Source: Pseudo-nitzschia pungens
Lineage: Eukaryota > Bacillariophyta > Bacillariophyceae > Bacillariales > Bacillariaceae
Reading direction: 5' to 3'
Assembly (NCBI GenBank): GCA_037355855.1
Contig: CM074760.1
Location: 1-64,000, forward strand
DNA: 64,000 bases
The notes beneath the pieces are model-generated. The model searched no databases, was not told the origin of the DNA, and saw nothing but the letters and a program-made list of their open reading frames with translations. This document shows positions 1-10,992 of this stretch, piece by piece. Each line of letters begins with the position of its first letter. The stretch's first letter is position 1. The position numbers and the translations under genes were made by a program.

Positions 1-570
1 AACAACCCCAACCCCAACAACCCCAACAACCCCAACAACCCAACCCCAACAACAACACCCAACAACCCAACCCCAACCCCAACCCCAACAACCCCAACCC
101 CAACAACAACAACCCCAACCCCAACAACAACAACCCCAACCCCAACAACCCCAACAACCCCAACCCCAACAAACCCCAACCCCAACAACCCCAACCCCAA
201 CAACCCCAACAACCCCAACCCCAACAACCCCAACCCCAACCCCAACAACCCCAACCCCAACAACCCCAACCCCAACCCCAACAACCCCAACCCCAACCCC
301 AACAACCCCAACCCCAACAACCCCAACAACAACCCCAACAACCCCAACAAACCCCAAACCCCAACAACCCCAACCCCAACCCCAACAACCCCAACCCCAA
401 CAACCCCAACCCCAACAACCCCAACCCCAACAACCCCAACCCCAACCCCAACAACCCCAACCCCAACAACCCCAACCCCAACAAACCCTACCCCAAAAAC
501 CCTAACCCCAAAAACCCTAACCCCAAAAACCCTAACCCCAACAGCCCCAACAACCCTAACCCCAACAACA
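1..570. repeat. C-rich telomere-like array (CCCCAA / CCCCAACAA, with CCCTAA units)
   Basis: Almost pure tandem CCCCAA and CCCCAACAA units. From about 485 to 570 these grade into units containing AAACCCTAACCCC, that is CCCTAA, the C-strand of the common TTAGGG telomere repeat. The complementary strand is G-rich with closely spaced GGGG runs, so it could form G-quadruplexes. CCCTAA on the plus strand at the left edge is the orientation expected at a left chromosome end. It may be a degenerate telomere or subtelomere; an internal C-rich microsatellite is the alternative. Confidence 0.85.
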
Positions 571-582
571 AACCACAACATG

Positions 583-873
583 TGATAATGGGTGGGCGTT
601 GCCTCTAGAAATTATGGGCGTTGCGTCTAAAACTGATGCGCGTTGCCTCAAAAATTGATGGGCATTGCCTCTAAAAATGATGGGCGTTGCCTCTAAAAAT
701 GATGCACGTTGCCTCTAAAATTGATGGGCGTTGCCTCTAAAATTGATGGGCGTTGCCTCTTGAAATGATGATCTGCGCGTCAAAATGATGGGCGTTGCCT
801 CGAAAATTGATGGGCGTTGCCTCGAAAATTGATGGGCGTTGCCTCGAAAATTGATGGGCGTTGCCTCTAAAAA
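583..873. repeat. 22-bp minisatellite
   Basis: About a dozen copies of a 22-23 bp unit built on GATGGGCGTTGCCTC followed by TAAAA or GAAAA. Later copies (about 785-860) share GAAAATT and are nearly identical, so they were probably duplicated most recently. It directly follows the telomere-like array, as subtelomeric minisatellites often do. No coding potential seen. Confidence 0.9.
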
Positions 874-1224
874 TAATTGGCATCTATATACGGTACGGGA
901 CTGAAAAAATGAACCCAGCGGACAAGGCTTTGGTCAAATATTTGACCCCAAAAGGACCCGGCACGAAAAATTTTGACCCACGTCTAAAAATTAGTTATCA
1001 GACGTACTTGTAATCGTTCTTCGAATACTGCTACTATTCGTCGTTATGTTATCATTATGGATTTATTATTACGTGTACACCACCACAAGAAATACTAAGG
1101 TTAATGAGGAGTAGCTACTCCAGACAGCAGTAGTAGAAGTTAAAAATACTGCAGCAGGTAGGAGTAGTAGTACTACTAGTAGTACTAGTTGTAACACTAG
1201 TAGCACCAGCCCGAACGCGACCCA
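874..1224. other. Spacer with ACTAGT palindromic words
   Basis: No gene recognised. About 1125-1205 contains a run of self-complementary AGT/ACT trinucleotides. This is the 3' flank of the minus-strand gene that follows. Confidence 0.5.
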
Positions 1225-2333
1225 CTACGGAGTTGCTGGGGGGGTTGTGCTGGTTGAGGTTGAACTGCTGGAACTTGTTGCGGAGGTAGTAGGAGACTCA
1301 CTTGGTGCTGCTGATGGGGCTGGGGCGATAGGAGCAGCAGTGGGTACAACAGTGGGTCCAGAGGCAGACGGAACTTGGGACGGACGAGCGGACGGACTAA
1401 GGGACGGAGGAACGGACGGAATTGCGGATGGAGTTGCGGATGGGGCAACGGATGGAACAGCGGATGGAACAGCGGATGGAAAAGCGGAGACGGACGGAGC
1501 ATCGGATGGTGCAGTGGACGGCATTGCGGATGGAACAGCGGAGACGGACGGAGCATCGGATGGTGCAGTGGACGGCATTGCGGATGGTGAAACGGACTCT
1601 TCTTCGCTCGGCGGCGAAGATGGCGCTAGCGACAATGTCGGAGTCTCGGAGGGCTCATTAGACTCCGTGGGATTCTCGGAGGGCTCATTAGACTCCGTGG
1701 GATTCTCCGATGGTTCCTCGCTCTGGGTTGGATTCTCGCTGGGAAAGTCGGATGGAGAAGCACTGGGGAAAGCGGAAGGAGCTGCCGAGGGTGCTATGGA
1801 CTGGACTCAGAGACGGACCGAGAGACGGTTGCGGCGAGGGATCCACAATCATCATTGTTGGCGTTGGGCTGGGAATGGGTGTAACGGGTGCAATGGTGGG
1901 TGCGAATGGAGTGGGTCGAAAGGTCGGGAAGGGAGTGGGCTGATCGGTAGGGTCGGGGTGTGGGCATCGGGGTCGGTCGATCGGTAGGGTGAGCGGTTCT
2001 TGGCCTTGGGGGAGGGTACGGCTGTTGCGGGTGTGGCGGGTATGGGTTGTAAGGGTTGTGCGGATTGTATGGATTGTACGGATTGTACGGATTGTACGGG
2101 TTGGGCTGTTGGTGCTTGTTGTACTCGTTGTACGGATTGTAGCTGTGTCCGTCTAGTTTCCTGTCGGAGCCCTTACTAAATCCCAAGGCGGAGGTCGACG
2201 CCGATCTTCTGCGCAAATTGCGGCTCAGTTTCGATTCGGTTTCGAGCGCAGTGGTGAACGTGGGAACCGAATGAAAAGGGCCACCCGTGCAGAGTCCGAC
2301 GACGAGTAGGACAGAAGGATACAAAAACTTCAT
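1225..2333 (-). CDS. Secreted NPY-repeat and PSxxPS-rich protein, frame broken twice
   Basis: Start chosen at the ATG at 2333 because it begins a good signal peptide (MKFLYPSVLLVVGLCTGG). The first frame then has about 80 residues with NPY triplet repeats (residues 78-98) and a proline-rich tail. Near 1955-1958 (a CCCC run) the compositionally natural reading moves one base forward into a PT-rich stretch. Near 1797-1803 it moves one base forward again into a long PSxxPS tract that ends at 1225. Joined this way the protein would be secreted, Pro/Ser-rich and low in complexity, like many diatom wall or matrix proteins. I found no convincing intron at either shift. Either this is a young pseudogene or the assembly carries two one-base insertions. 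Its exact function is unknown. Confidence 0.55.
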
Positions 2334-2345
2334 TTCGACTGACTT

Positions 2346-2378
<33 letters not shown>

Positions 2379-4709
2379 GCGGCTGATGTGCGATTTGCAA
2401 GATGCGACTTGAGAATTGAGAATTGTGAATTGTGATTCGCGTTCTGTGATTTGCGGTCTTTGTTGTCGTTTGTGTCCGCAACAACGCATCCAATACTGAT
2501 GTGTCTGTATATGGCAGTTTTTGTTTGTCTCTATTCAATACCGCACAAGCAAGCGTTACCAGTAACTCTACTTCCCTCAAAACAACAAAAGAATTTTCGC
2601 ATGCCTGCAGAAAAAGAAACGGTTTGAAAACAGCTCACGAGACGCAACCTCTGTAGTATTTATTTATTCGTAAGATTTACTACTTAACACAATTTGATTG
2701 GAGTTGGAACCGACCGCAATTTGGTCTCCGTTTCGGCGGGACCGATAGCGACAAGACGAGCAAGACATCCTTTTGTGGGCGTTGGGAAAATCCCGAACGT
2801 TGCGGAGAGGCATCTGGTCCGTACCGATGCCGCGTGAACCGCATGATTTGTCGTGGAGTTTTTCCAACGGAACTACTCTATAACGGTTGGTGCTAGATGA
2901 GAAAAACAGAACATACTAGCAACTCATCCGCTGGAACGCACGCAACGCATAGTATTGTTATTAATTAGCATCGTTCCGCGATGTTACCGTAAGAGTATTG
3001 AATAGAAAGTTGAACACGAAATACAAACAAGTAATCTTAACTTACTCGTAACTTACTCGTAACTTACTCGTAACTTACTCGTAGGGTTGCTCGTACTTGT
3101 ACGAGGTCGAACGAACTTTGAAATCGAATTTTCGAGAAAATTGTGAGAGCTATCGCTACGAATGAGCGATAACACAACACATTTAGCTCGAGAAAAATCA
3201 TATGCCTAAAAATAAACATATAGAACCATCCTTCGCCAAATGCAACAAGGTCGGAGTTGTAAGGATAGATTATATTGGTACGGTATCATTCGTCCTAAGA
3301 TTACGAGTACGGTAATTAAGTTATGTTGTCAAACGAAGGGATCGTAGGTACGGTAATTACCGGTAGGAGTGTCGTTACTAGGAGTATCATGTAAACTTAG
3401 TACCACTCCGAAAGTACGTAGTACCACCGTACGAGCGCTTCGTACCTGTACTTCGTAACCTTACTTCTTACTACTGTTGCTGGCTTCGTATTATGATAAT
3501 AGTGCTTTGTAACCTTACTTATTATCTGTACCACTCGTACGGTAACCTTGCTTACCTGGTATTACAGTGTTGGGAAGAACAATATTTTTCCCGTGAGAGT
3601 ACAGTAAGGCTACGAGTACGAGTACAACTAATTAGTACGTTTTGGCGAGGAGTGATACTAAACCTTACCATTAGTACTAAGTTGTAACCTTTATTCTGTT
3701 ATTCGAACATTATTTCATGAGGGTTCCACAACTGTAACTTACTTTGTACTTAACAGCTATCAACTTGATGTCAAAGTATGCTGAGCAGTCAATGAATGAT
3801 AAAGTGAGGTTATGTATTTTAAGCAAGATTTATGGCACGGTCTTGGAATATCCAGCCCTATGCAATTCTATAGAATGGATCTATGACGGAACTCATGTTC
3901 CTTCTATCTTCAGGTACTGATGAGTATCGTTACAGATACTATATGTTTTTAGGTTATTTGTTGTGTACTGACGTGTCATTTCAAACCAAGATCGATAGAG
4001 TTAATTCCGACGAATTAATCTGAAGGTTGCTCTAGTAGGTCGTGTATTCTTCGTTTCTACTTGTAATATATAAGTCTGACGAGTTCATCGAAGTTCCCCC
4101 GCCTTTCCCTTTTGCTCGTACCCGGTACACACACTTTAACCAGAACAGAGGATATGAAGTACATGTATGACAGAGGGTTCTTCTCCTACCGGTAAGGTTA
4201 CTCGTACGTACGCACGGCAAATCGTAACTGTCCTCGTAGGTCTTACCGGTACCGGTGCAGGTGCTCGTGAGTTCTTGACAATGCACATGAAACAAGACTG
4301 CCAATACAGTAAGAAGTAAACCTTACGGTACGATATTACCTGTACAATTGAAGAAATTAAAAATACAAGCAATACGAAGTACGGTAAGATCTTACTACAG
4401 TAAATCTTATCCTTACGAGTAACTTATTGCTTGTAACGTCTTTTAATTAACTAATGTACAGTCTTCTAGTTTGTGCACCAAAAAATACAGAAATAATCAT
4501 CACAACAATCGAAGAGACATTCTGCCATAAAAACCCTTGTCAGTCACAGCTACCGGTACAACCAATTCCGGATTACGATTGCAAACTAACGGTACAAAGC
4601 AAATCTTACTTCGTGCCAACCTACACCTACCGAAATCAGTCACACATAATATCTTTGAAATATAATACTTCGTACTACGTAACATTCAGTCTGATTGAGC
4701 TTGCCTAAC
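2334..4709. other. Intergenic spacer rich in GTA/TAC words
   Basis: 2361-2376 and nearby is a CTGTTG microsatellite in the 5' leader of the upstream minus-strand gene. 3041-3085 has four 11-bp TAACTTACTCG repeats. The rest is interspersed TACCGGTA, GTACGAGTA and AAGGTTAC words. No gene recognised. Confidence 0.55.
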
Positions 4710-6334
4710 ATGGAGCGTCCTCTGACCAACATCGATGAAACCGACTACAACGATTGCGACGTTCTCTTCGGCAAGGGAGCCCACGGAAACCACCACGATG
4801 GCAACAAAAAATGGAAGAAGATAATCTCGGATCGCGTCGTAGAATACCAGACGGCATCCAACAACGACGAAAAGAAGGAAATCTGTGCGGAAATTGTTTC
4901 GCAATGGCGGACAAGGCGGAGGTCGCTTCCTGGATCGCAATAAGAACAACCCGGGCAAGTGGTACGATATCGGTGACAACTGTGCCGCCTGCAAAACGGC
5001 GCAGAGGTTTCGGGACCAAATCTCTCAGAACAAAAAGGCGAAAAAGGTGAGAGGGAATTGCTCGTATGGATTCGGTATCGGTACAGTGGAAAGTACGAAT
5101 GCGTGTGCGTGTGCGTGTGCTTGCCGAATGTTGTCTCGATCGATTGGACTCACCAGAAATCTTGTTTGTCTTTCTGCATCTTGGTTTTGGTTTGTGAATT
5201 GTCAATTGTCAATTGTCAATTGTTCCTGTTGCCTTTTGCCTTTTGCCTTTCGCGCAGAAGAAGGAGGAGGAGGAGGCCACGAAAAAGATTGTGCGAACCG
5301 GGGAAAGCAAGAAAACGAACGAAACGAAAAAAAGCCGACCAGCAAAACCAATGGAACGAAATCACACCTTAGGAACAACCCCTTTTGGTGACATTAACCC
5401 CGTCGATATAAGTATTTTTTTCCCCATGCCATTTGACACGCCATATGAAAAAACAGACGCGTCTGTCGTCACGGCATCCACCTCTCCTGAAACCCCCATG
5501 TCCTCTATGGGTTCGCTGCCCGAAATCACTCACCGAGATAACCAACGTCTGGAATTCTCGCCGATTGGGAATTATTCTTCGAAACTCAGAAAGCCCTGTC
5601 CCATCGAAAAAAGGTCAACGTCGAACCAGCACAACCACAATCCCAAGAGACCCTCGCTGAATCGGGACAACAGCGCGACGGCCAACCGCCTCAAGGAGCT
5701 GAACAATCTGGATGTTCCAACCAACTCTGACGGTCGCTCCACGTACTACGTAAACCTCGAACCCACTCCCATTCGGTACGACGAAAACTGCAACGACGAC
5801 AACAGCAAAGACAACGACAACGGCTACCACCGTCAGCCCTCGTTGGTAGCATGCGGTCGCCCAGCTCCTGTGACTCGCAAAACGACTGTGGATGAGGTCT
5901 GGGAGCAGACTGTCGCCGATCTCAACGATCCAGTCAATGCTGATCTTCAGGAATGGGCGACATCGACATCGACATCGACATCGACATCGACGTCACAATC
6001 CATGGCAACGAATCCTCCTCGCTCCTGCTCTCCGCTGCGAGTTCATCTGCATCTGCAACAACCACTCTCTGAATCCCGAATCGAACCGCTGCGTTGTGAT
6101 GGCAACAACATCATCCACAACAATAATAATCATAACCTTAACCGCCCAGAAACCGCACGTTCGGCTAGCACAAGATCTCTGTGCTTGGGAGATGTTGTCA
6201 TCAAGCCAACGCGACCGGACACTCTCAGGGAATGTGACCGCCAGACCACCGTCATGTCGGAACTCTACAAATCGTTGGATGAACTGACTCTGGAAGATTC
6301 CGTGGAAGGATTCCAACAGTGTTTTGGGATCTAA
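4710..6334 (+). CDS. DUF6824 domain protein, two exons, one-base frame break
   Basis: The ATG at 4710 opens a DUF6824 domain (a mainly stramenopile family of unknown function, often in putative regulatory proteins). Visible landmarks in order are DCDVLFGKG, the GNHHDGNKKW block, IVSQW, GGGRFLD and WYDIGD, then a basic KK-rich end. The domain is split across two frames: at about 4905-4915, between IVSQW and GQGGGRFLD, the reading must skip one base. A GT-AG intron runs 5047-5257 (GTGAGA donor, CGCGCAG acceptor, phase 0). Exon 2 (5258-6334) encodes a hydrophilic, Ser/Asn/Thr-rich tail with a short TSTSTS run and no recognised domain; the stop is TAA. The family call is strong. Whether the gene is functional depends on whether the extra base is real. 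Confidence 0.75.
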
Positions 6335-7499
6335 TGTGAGATGGAGTTAGCAGCAAGGTTCAAGTGTACGACAACGGGTTCTTTTCCGTCGTGACGTTGC
6401 TTGGCTTGGCTTGGCTTGGCTGGACTTGGCGTATTTTTAGTTTCATTTTTTCTTCGGCTCTCGAGATAGGCTATTGATTGTGACCGCTACAGTGCGATAT
6501 CGTCGTACCACACGGAGGTTCGAATATTGCCAAGAATATTCGTGCCGTTTTCCGATGAACGCCCTGTTCAATAACCATTCATTCATGTTCTATTACTACA
6601 CATTATTACATATATCATTCTTTCTACTCATCATAGCACATGCTTGCTTGCAATACTTTCATTAGTTCGGCTCGCAAACGCGACTCCGTAGTGGTCGAAG
6701 AATCTTGCCAGACACCGAATATAGCAGTCAACAATCACTTAGTTCGGTTTCGCGGAGGATTGAAACTTTCATTCATTGATTAAGGACGAAATGCGGAATT
6801 CGATATGCCGTTTGCAACCTGCAAAGTTTTCATGATAGGTGCAGTGCAAATAATGATTCCGTACATGCGAGTAAGGTACGTGTACCGGTAAGGTTTACTT
6901 CTACTTTTAAACTGTAGGGGAAATTATACCGTTTTTGGTCACCCATCCGACTGCCTCTGTGGGATTCTATCATTTTTTTTGTGATTGCATGAACGACAGT
7001 ACTAAGCCTATACTTATCAATAAGCATTTAGTCAAATCTACTTAACGGACGCGTTTCAAGCAGTTTTTATTATTAACAGACGCCGATAGCATAGATTATT
7101 AAGTAGATTTCAATTTCAAAAAATTGTCTCTAATCATGTTGTCTACCTGTAACCTTAATTAAGGCTTACGGTAAGGACCTTACCGGTACCGGTATCTCAA
7201 TAATTCGAACGCACAGTTTAGTCGATCTAGTCGTACATGGGTTAACTGGAACCCGACCGTTGCGGCCACATGTAAGGTTAAGTTACCGGTACAATGATCC
7301 CGGTCTTTCGGGAGAGTACGAGTAAGGTAATCAAGTGCACGATGCTCTAATCTCATGATTTTGCCACCACAAAATGTCCACTGACCAACCGGAAGGATCG
7401 TAAGTTACCCGTCCTACTTACGTCCGCTATTGCAGGTTTAAGTTTAAGGTGGAGACCCGGTTCTATGCCTTTGGCTTTGAATAGCAGGTGAATATCAAG
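6335..7499. other. Spacer, with one solitary unit of the 41-bp repeat
   Basis: A TTGGC microsatellite lies at about 6398-6425. A lone ATGATCCCGGTCTTTCGGGA unit sits at about 7291, 200 bp before the main array. Otherwise GTA/TAC-type spacer; no gene recognised. Confidence 0.55.
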
Positions 7500-8985
7500 A
7501 TTCATGATGATCCATGTCTTTCGGGAATGTTTGGAATCGAGTACACGATGATCCTGGTCTTTTGGGAGTGCAGAGAATGAACTGCACAATGATCCCGGTC
7601 TTTCGGGAATTTTTGGAACCAAATACACGATGATCCCCATCTATTGTGAGTGTGGGGACACAAATACACGCTGCTCCCGGTGTTTTGGGATCGTATACGA
7701 TGATCCTTGTCTTTCGGGAGTGCGGGGACACAAATACGCGATGATCCCGGTTTTTCGGGAGTGCATGAAACCAAAAACATGATGATCCCGGTTTTGGGGG
7801 ATGGTTGGAACAATTGCACGATGATTCCGGTCTATTCGGGAGGAACCTGAACCAAGTACATGATGTTCCCTGTCTTTGGGGCGTGCAGAGAAACAACGAC
7901 ACTTTGATTCCGGTCTTTAGGGCGTGTACGGAATCAACTACATGATGATCCCGGTCTTTAGGGAGTGTACGGAATCAACTACATGATGATCCCGGTCTTT
8001 TCGGGAGTGCACAGAATCAATAACACAATTATCCCGGTCTTTCGGAAGTGTAGGGAATCAAGTACACAATGATCCCGGTCTGTCGGGAGTGCACAGACTT
8101 AAGCGCACAATGATCCTGGTCTGTCGGGAGTGCAGCGAATGAACTATACAATGATCCCGGTCTTTCGGGAATGTTTGGAACCATATACACCATGATCCCG
8201 GGCTTTCAGGAATTTTTGGAACCATATACACAATGATCCCGGTCTCTTGGGACTGTTTTGAATCAAATACACGATGATCCGGGAATGTTTGGAACCAAGA
8301 ACATGATGAGTGCAGAGAATAAACTACATCCCGGTCTTTCTGGAATGTTTGGAACCAAGTACACGATGATCCCTATGTTTTGGAAATGAGCGCCGACAGG
8401 GAACCAAATACAGAATGATCCTGGTATTGCAGGAATGCAGGGAACCAAATACATGATGATCCCGGTCTTTCGTGAGTGTCGGCACACAAATACATGATGA
8501 TCCTGGTCTTTCGGGAATGCAGAGAAACAATGACACGATGATCCTGGTCCGTGCGAAAGGGAACCAAATACATGATGATCGCGGTCTTTAGGGAGTGTCG
8601 GTGCACAAATACACTATAATCTCGGTCTTTAGGGAATGTTCGGAACCAAATGCATGATGATCCCGGTCTTTAGGGAATGTATGGAACCAAATACATGATT
8701 GTCCCGGTCTTTTGGGCGTGCAGAGAAACAATGACACGATGATTCCCTATCTTTCAGGTATGCGCGAACACAAATACACGATGATCTTGGTCTTTCGGGC
8801 ATGCAGAGAAACAATGATATGATGATCCCGGTCTTTCGGGCGTTCAGTGAATCAAGTATATGATGATCGTGAATGCATCGAACCAAAAACATGATGATCC
8901 TATTCTTTCAGAAGTGCAGGGAAACAAATACATGATGATCCCTGTCTATAGGGAATGCAGAGAAACAAATACACAATGATCTCCA
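7500..8985. repeat. 41-bp tandem array with hairpin core
   Basis: About 35 copies of a unit of roughly 41 bp: GATGATCCCGGTCTTTCGGG, then AATGTTTGGAACCAAATACAC or AGTGCAGAGAAACAATGACAC. The core CCCG-GTCTTT-CGGG can pair as a 4-bp stem. Some variants keep pairing by matched changes, for example CCCT...AGGG at about 8940. The period is not a multiple of three and the open frames inside it rotate, so it is not treated as coding. Copies diverge by point changes and a few short deletions. It is not a CRISPR array because there are no unique spacers. Confidence 0.9.
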
Positions 8986-9077
8986 AATTAATTAAAAGAA
9001 GTACTAGTACTATGGTGACGAGTGGATTTGGTGGTGCTGGACTGCTGCTGCTGGTGTTGGTGGTCTTCTTCTTGTTG

Positions 9078-10992
9078 TTACGACGAGGAGGCACACTTCC
9101 CGAGTCCCACCATGGCACAAGTCTCCTGGCAATGGTCATAGACCCGCTCTTTCTTCCTGACCTTCTTGTTGCATTTTTTCTGGACCTTTTTGTAAATCTT
9201 CTTGTTTCCTGGTAACTTGTGGCTGCCCTTGGCAACCCAGCTGTCACACTTCTTTTTCTCATCTCCCTTGAAGGCAAAGCTCGGATCGTCTGCACACTCC
9301 TCAGTCGAGGAGCTACTGGTGCTCGACGTGTCCGACGGGGTTGGTTTGAGGGTGGGAGTGGTTGGACTGCGAGTGGGAGTGACTGGGCTTCGGGTGGGAG
9401 CAACGGGACTACGAGTGGGAGTGACCGGGCTTCGGGTGGGAGCAACGGGACTGCGAGTGGGAGTGAATGGGACTGAAAGTGGGAGGGCTTTGCTTGGGTT
9501 TGTCGTTCCAGATATCGACCATGGCGTGCTTTCTGTCGCTCGATCGAGACTTGAACTGGATGTAGATGTTGTAGCCCGAATTCTTGTAGTTGCCAATCAT
9601 CACCGTTTTCCCGAGCGGAATGTCGTACCGCTGGGAGTTTTGAGAATAACCATACGGACCACCTTCTTCCTTGGCATAGATGAGCATGGTGTCTGCGGCC
9701 TCAAGGGTTCCCGAGTTAGGTCCAGACTTGCGGTTGTATCCAAGGTAAAAGTCCAGCCCATTATTGTCTCCGTAGAGCTTGAGACGCAATGTGATAATCT
9801 CGCTTAGGGGCCCAAACTTGTAGTCTCCGACCCCAGTGAATACAAGGGATCTGCGGGTGCTGCCTGGAAGGGCTAGGGGATCCATCCAGCCAGCCTGTTT
9901 CTCGTACCATCGCAACTGGTAGTTGTGGGTGGCACTGAAACACATATCCGGACCGTCGTCTTGATAGTACGAATAGCCCATCATGGAGGATTTGTCTCCG
10001 TATCGGTCTTCGCCCTTACCGCTGTGCCCGAGTCCCATGTTGTGACCGACTTCGTGCATCTGCGCCGAAACAGTACCACACCAGTTATTGTTATAGAAAC
10101 TGTCCCAGCGATTGATATAGGCGTAGGCCACCCAATCACCCGAACCCCCAGGCAGACAAAACATGACCAGGTCGTACTTGTTAGATAGGCCGGTGCTGCC
10201 ACCGTGAATGGAATTTGCTTTGTACCTGGCCTCGCTTTCCATGGCGTCGTTGCCCGAGGTAGCCTTGGCGTTGATCTTGACGTCGACAATGCCCTTGTTC
10301 TCGATGATGTTCTGGTTCTTGGAACAGGCCGCGTATTGACTCTTCAGACTGCTCTGGTCGTCAAAGATGTCATCCTTCAACCGGGCGGCGCTTGGAGTGG
10401 GAGCCCAGTTGTTTCCGTCGATGACCCGGACCACCAGGACTCCGAGATTTCCCTTGGTCTTGGTGAGTCGGCGGCCGTGGGCTGGGTGCTGCTGCGCGTG
10501 GTGGCGGGGATGGGACTCATCGATTCTCCTGACCCTTGCGGCTTTGGGGTCCGGGATCACCATTGCCGTGCGCGAGATGTTTCCCTCGTTGGTGGACCGC
10601 TCGACAAAGGCGCCACTCTCCACGGTGAGAACGGCTTCTCCGGAAATAATTTTCTGGGAGTCAAAGAAGTCCTTGGGGATTCCCTCGATGTCCATGATAT
10701 CCTGGCCACCGAATTGTTCGGCTTGTTCCAATGTGAACTCGCAGGCCCACATGTCTTCTTCTCGGGTTTGGTCCTCGTATTCGACAACCTTCAGGTAGAG
10801 CGTGCACTCGGTATTTTCTTCCAGGAGGTGACGGTGATGCTGACGGCTTTGAGTAGTCGTAGTGCTACTAGTACTAGCAGTAGCAGCAGTAGCTGTAGTA
10901 GATGTTTCTGCAGCGAAGGCTTGTTGTTGTTGGTGGTGGTGAAATGGCATGGTAACGAGCCCAAAGAGGATGCTGAAACCAGTGAATCTCAT
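9078..10992 (-). CDS. Secreted M11 (gametolysin-type) zinc metallopeptidase, one-base frame break near the C-terminus
   Basis: ATG at 10992 with an N-terminal hydrophobic segment (signal peptide) followed by a Thr/Ser-rich stretch. A propeptide-like region leads to the catalytic domain. HEVGHNMGLGH at about residues 313-323 is the HExxHxxGxxH zinc site, and MMGYS at 337-341 is the Met-turn position. M11 enzymes cleave extracellular glycoproteins; gametolysin digests the Chlamydomonas wall. After residue ~510 the reading must skip one base at about 9468-9472 to continue into six or so PTRSPV repeats, then a Cys-rich, Lys-rich end (CADDP...KKCDSW...CQETCAMVGLGKC) resembling the small Cys modules found in secreted diatom proteins. 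Without the skip the protein ends at 9409. The catalytic part is intact. A degraded relative lies at 24903-25883. Confidence 0.85.

Noticed and set aside
1784..1801. Splice acceptor explaining the second frame change in the 1225-2333 gene
   Set aside because: An AG is present at 1801, but no donor fits the upstream PT-rich frame, and a one-base skip joins the proline pattern exactly.
1247..1987. Plus-strand 246-codon frame rich in DGxADG
   Set aside because: Antisense image of the PSxxPS tract of the minus-strand gene; no independent start context or family.
7353..8892. Several minus-strand frames of 70-135 codons
   Set aside because: They follow the 41-bp repeat, whose period rotates through all frames. 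No signal peptide or domain.
7500..8985. CRISPR-like array
   Set aside because: Units are contiguous with no unique spacers, and the genome is eukaryotic.
9468..9472. Programmed frameshift in the M11 gene as an established fact
   Set aside because: No known slippery site or stimulatory structure could be identified. Kept as a testable possibility only.
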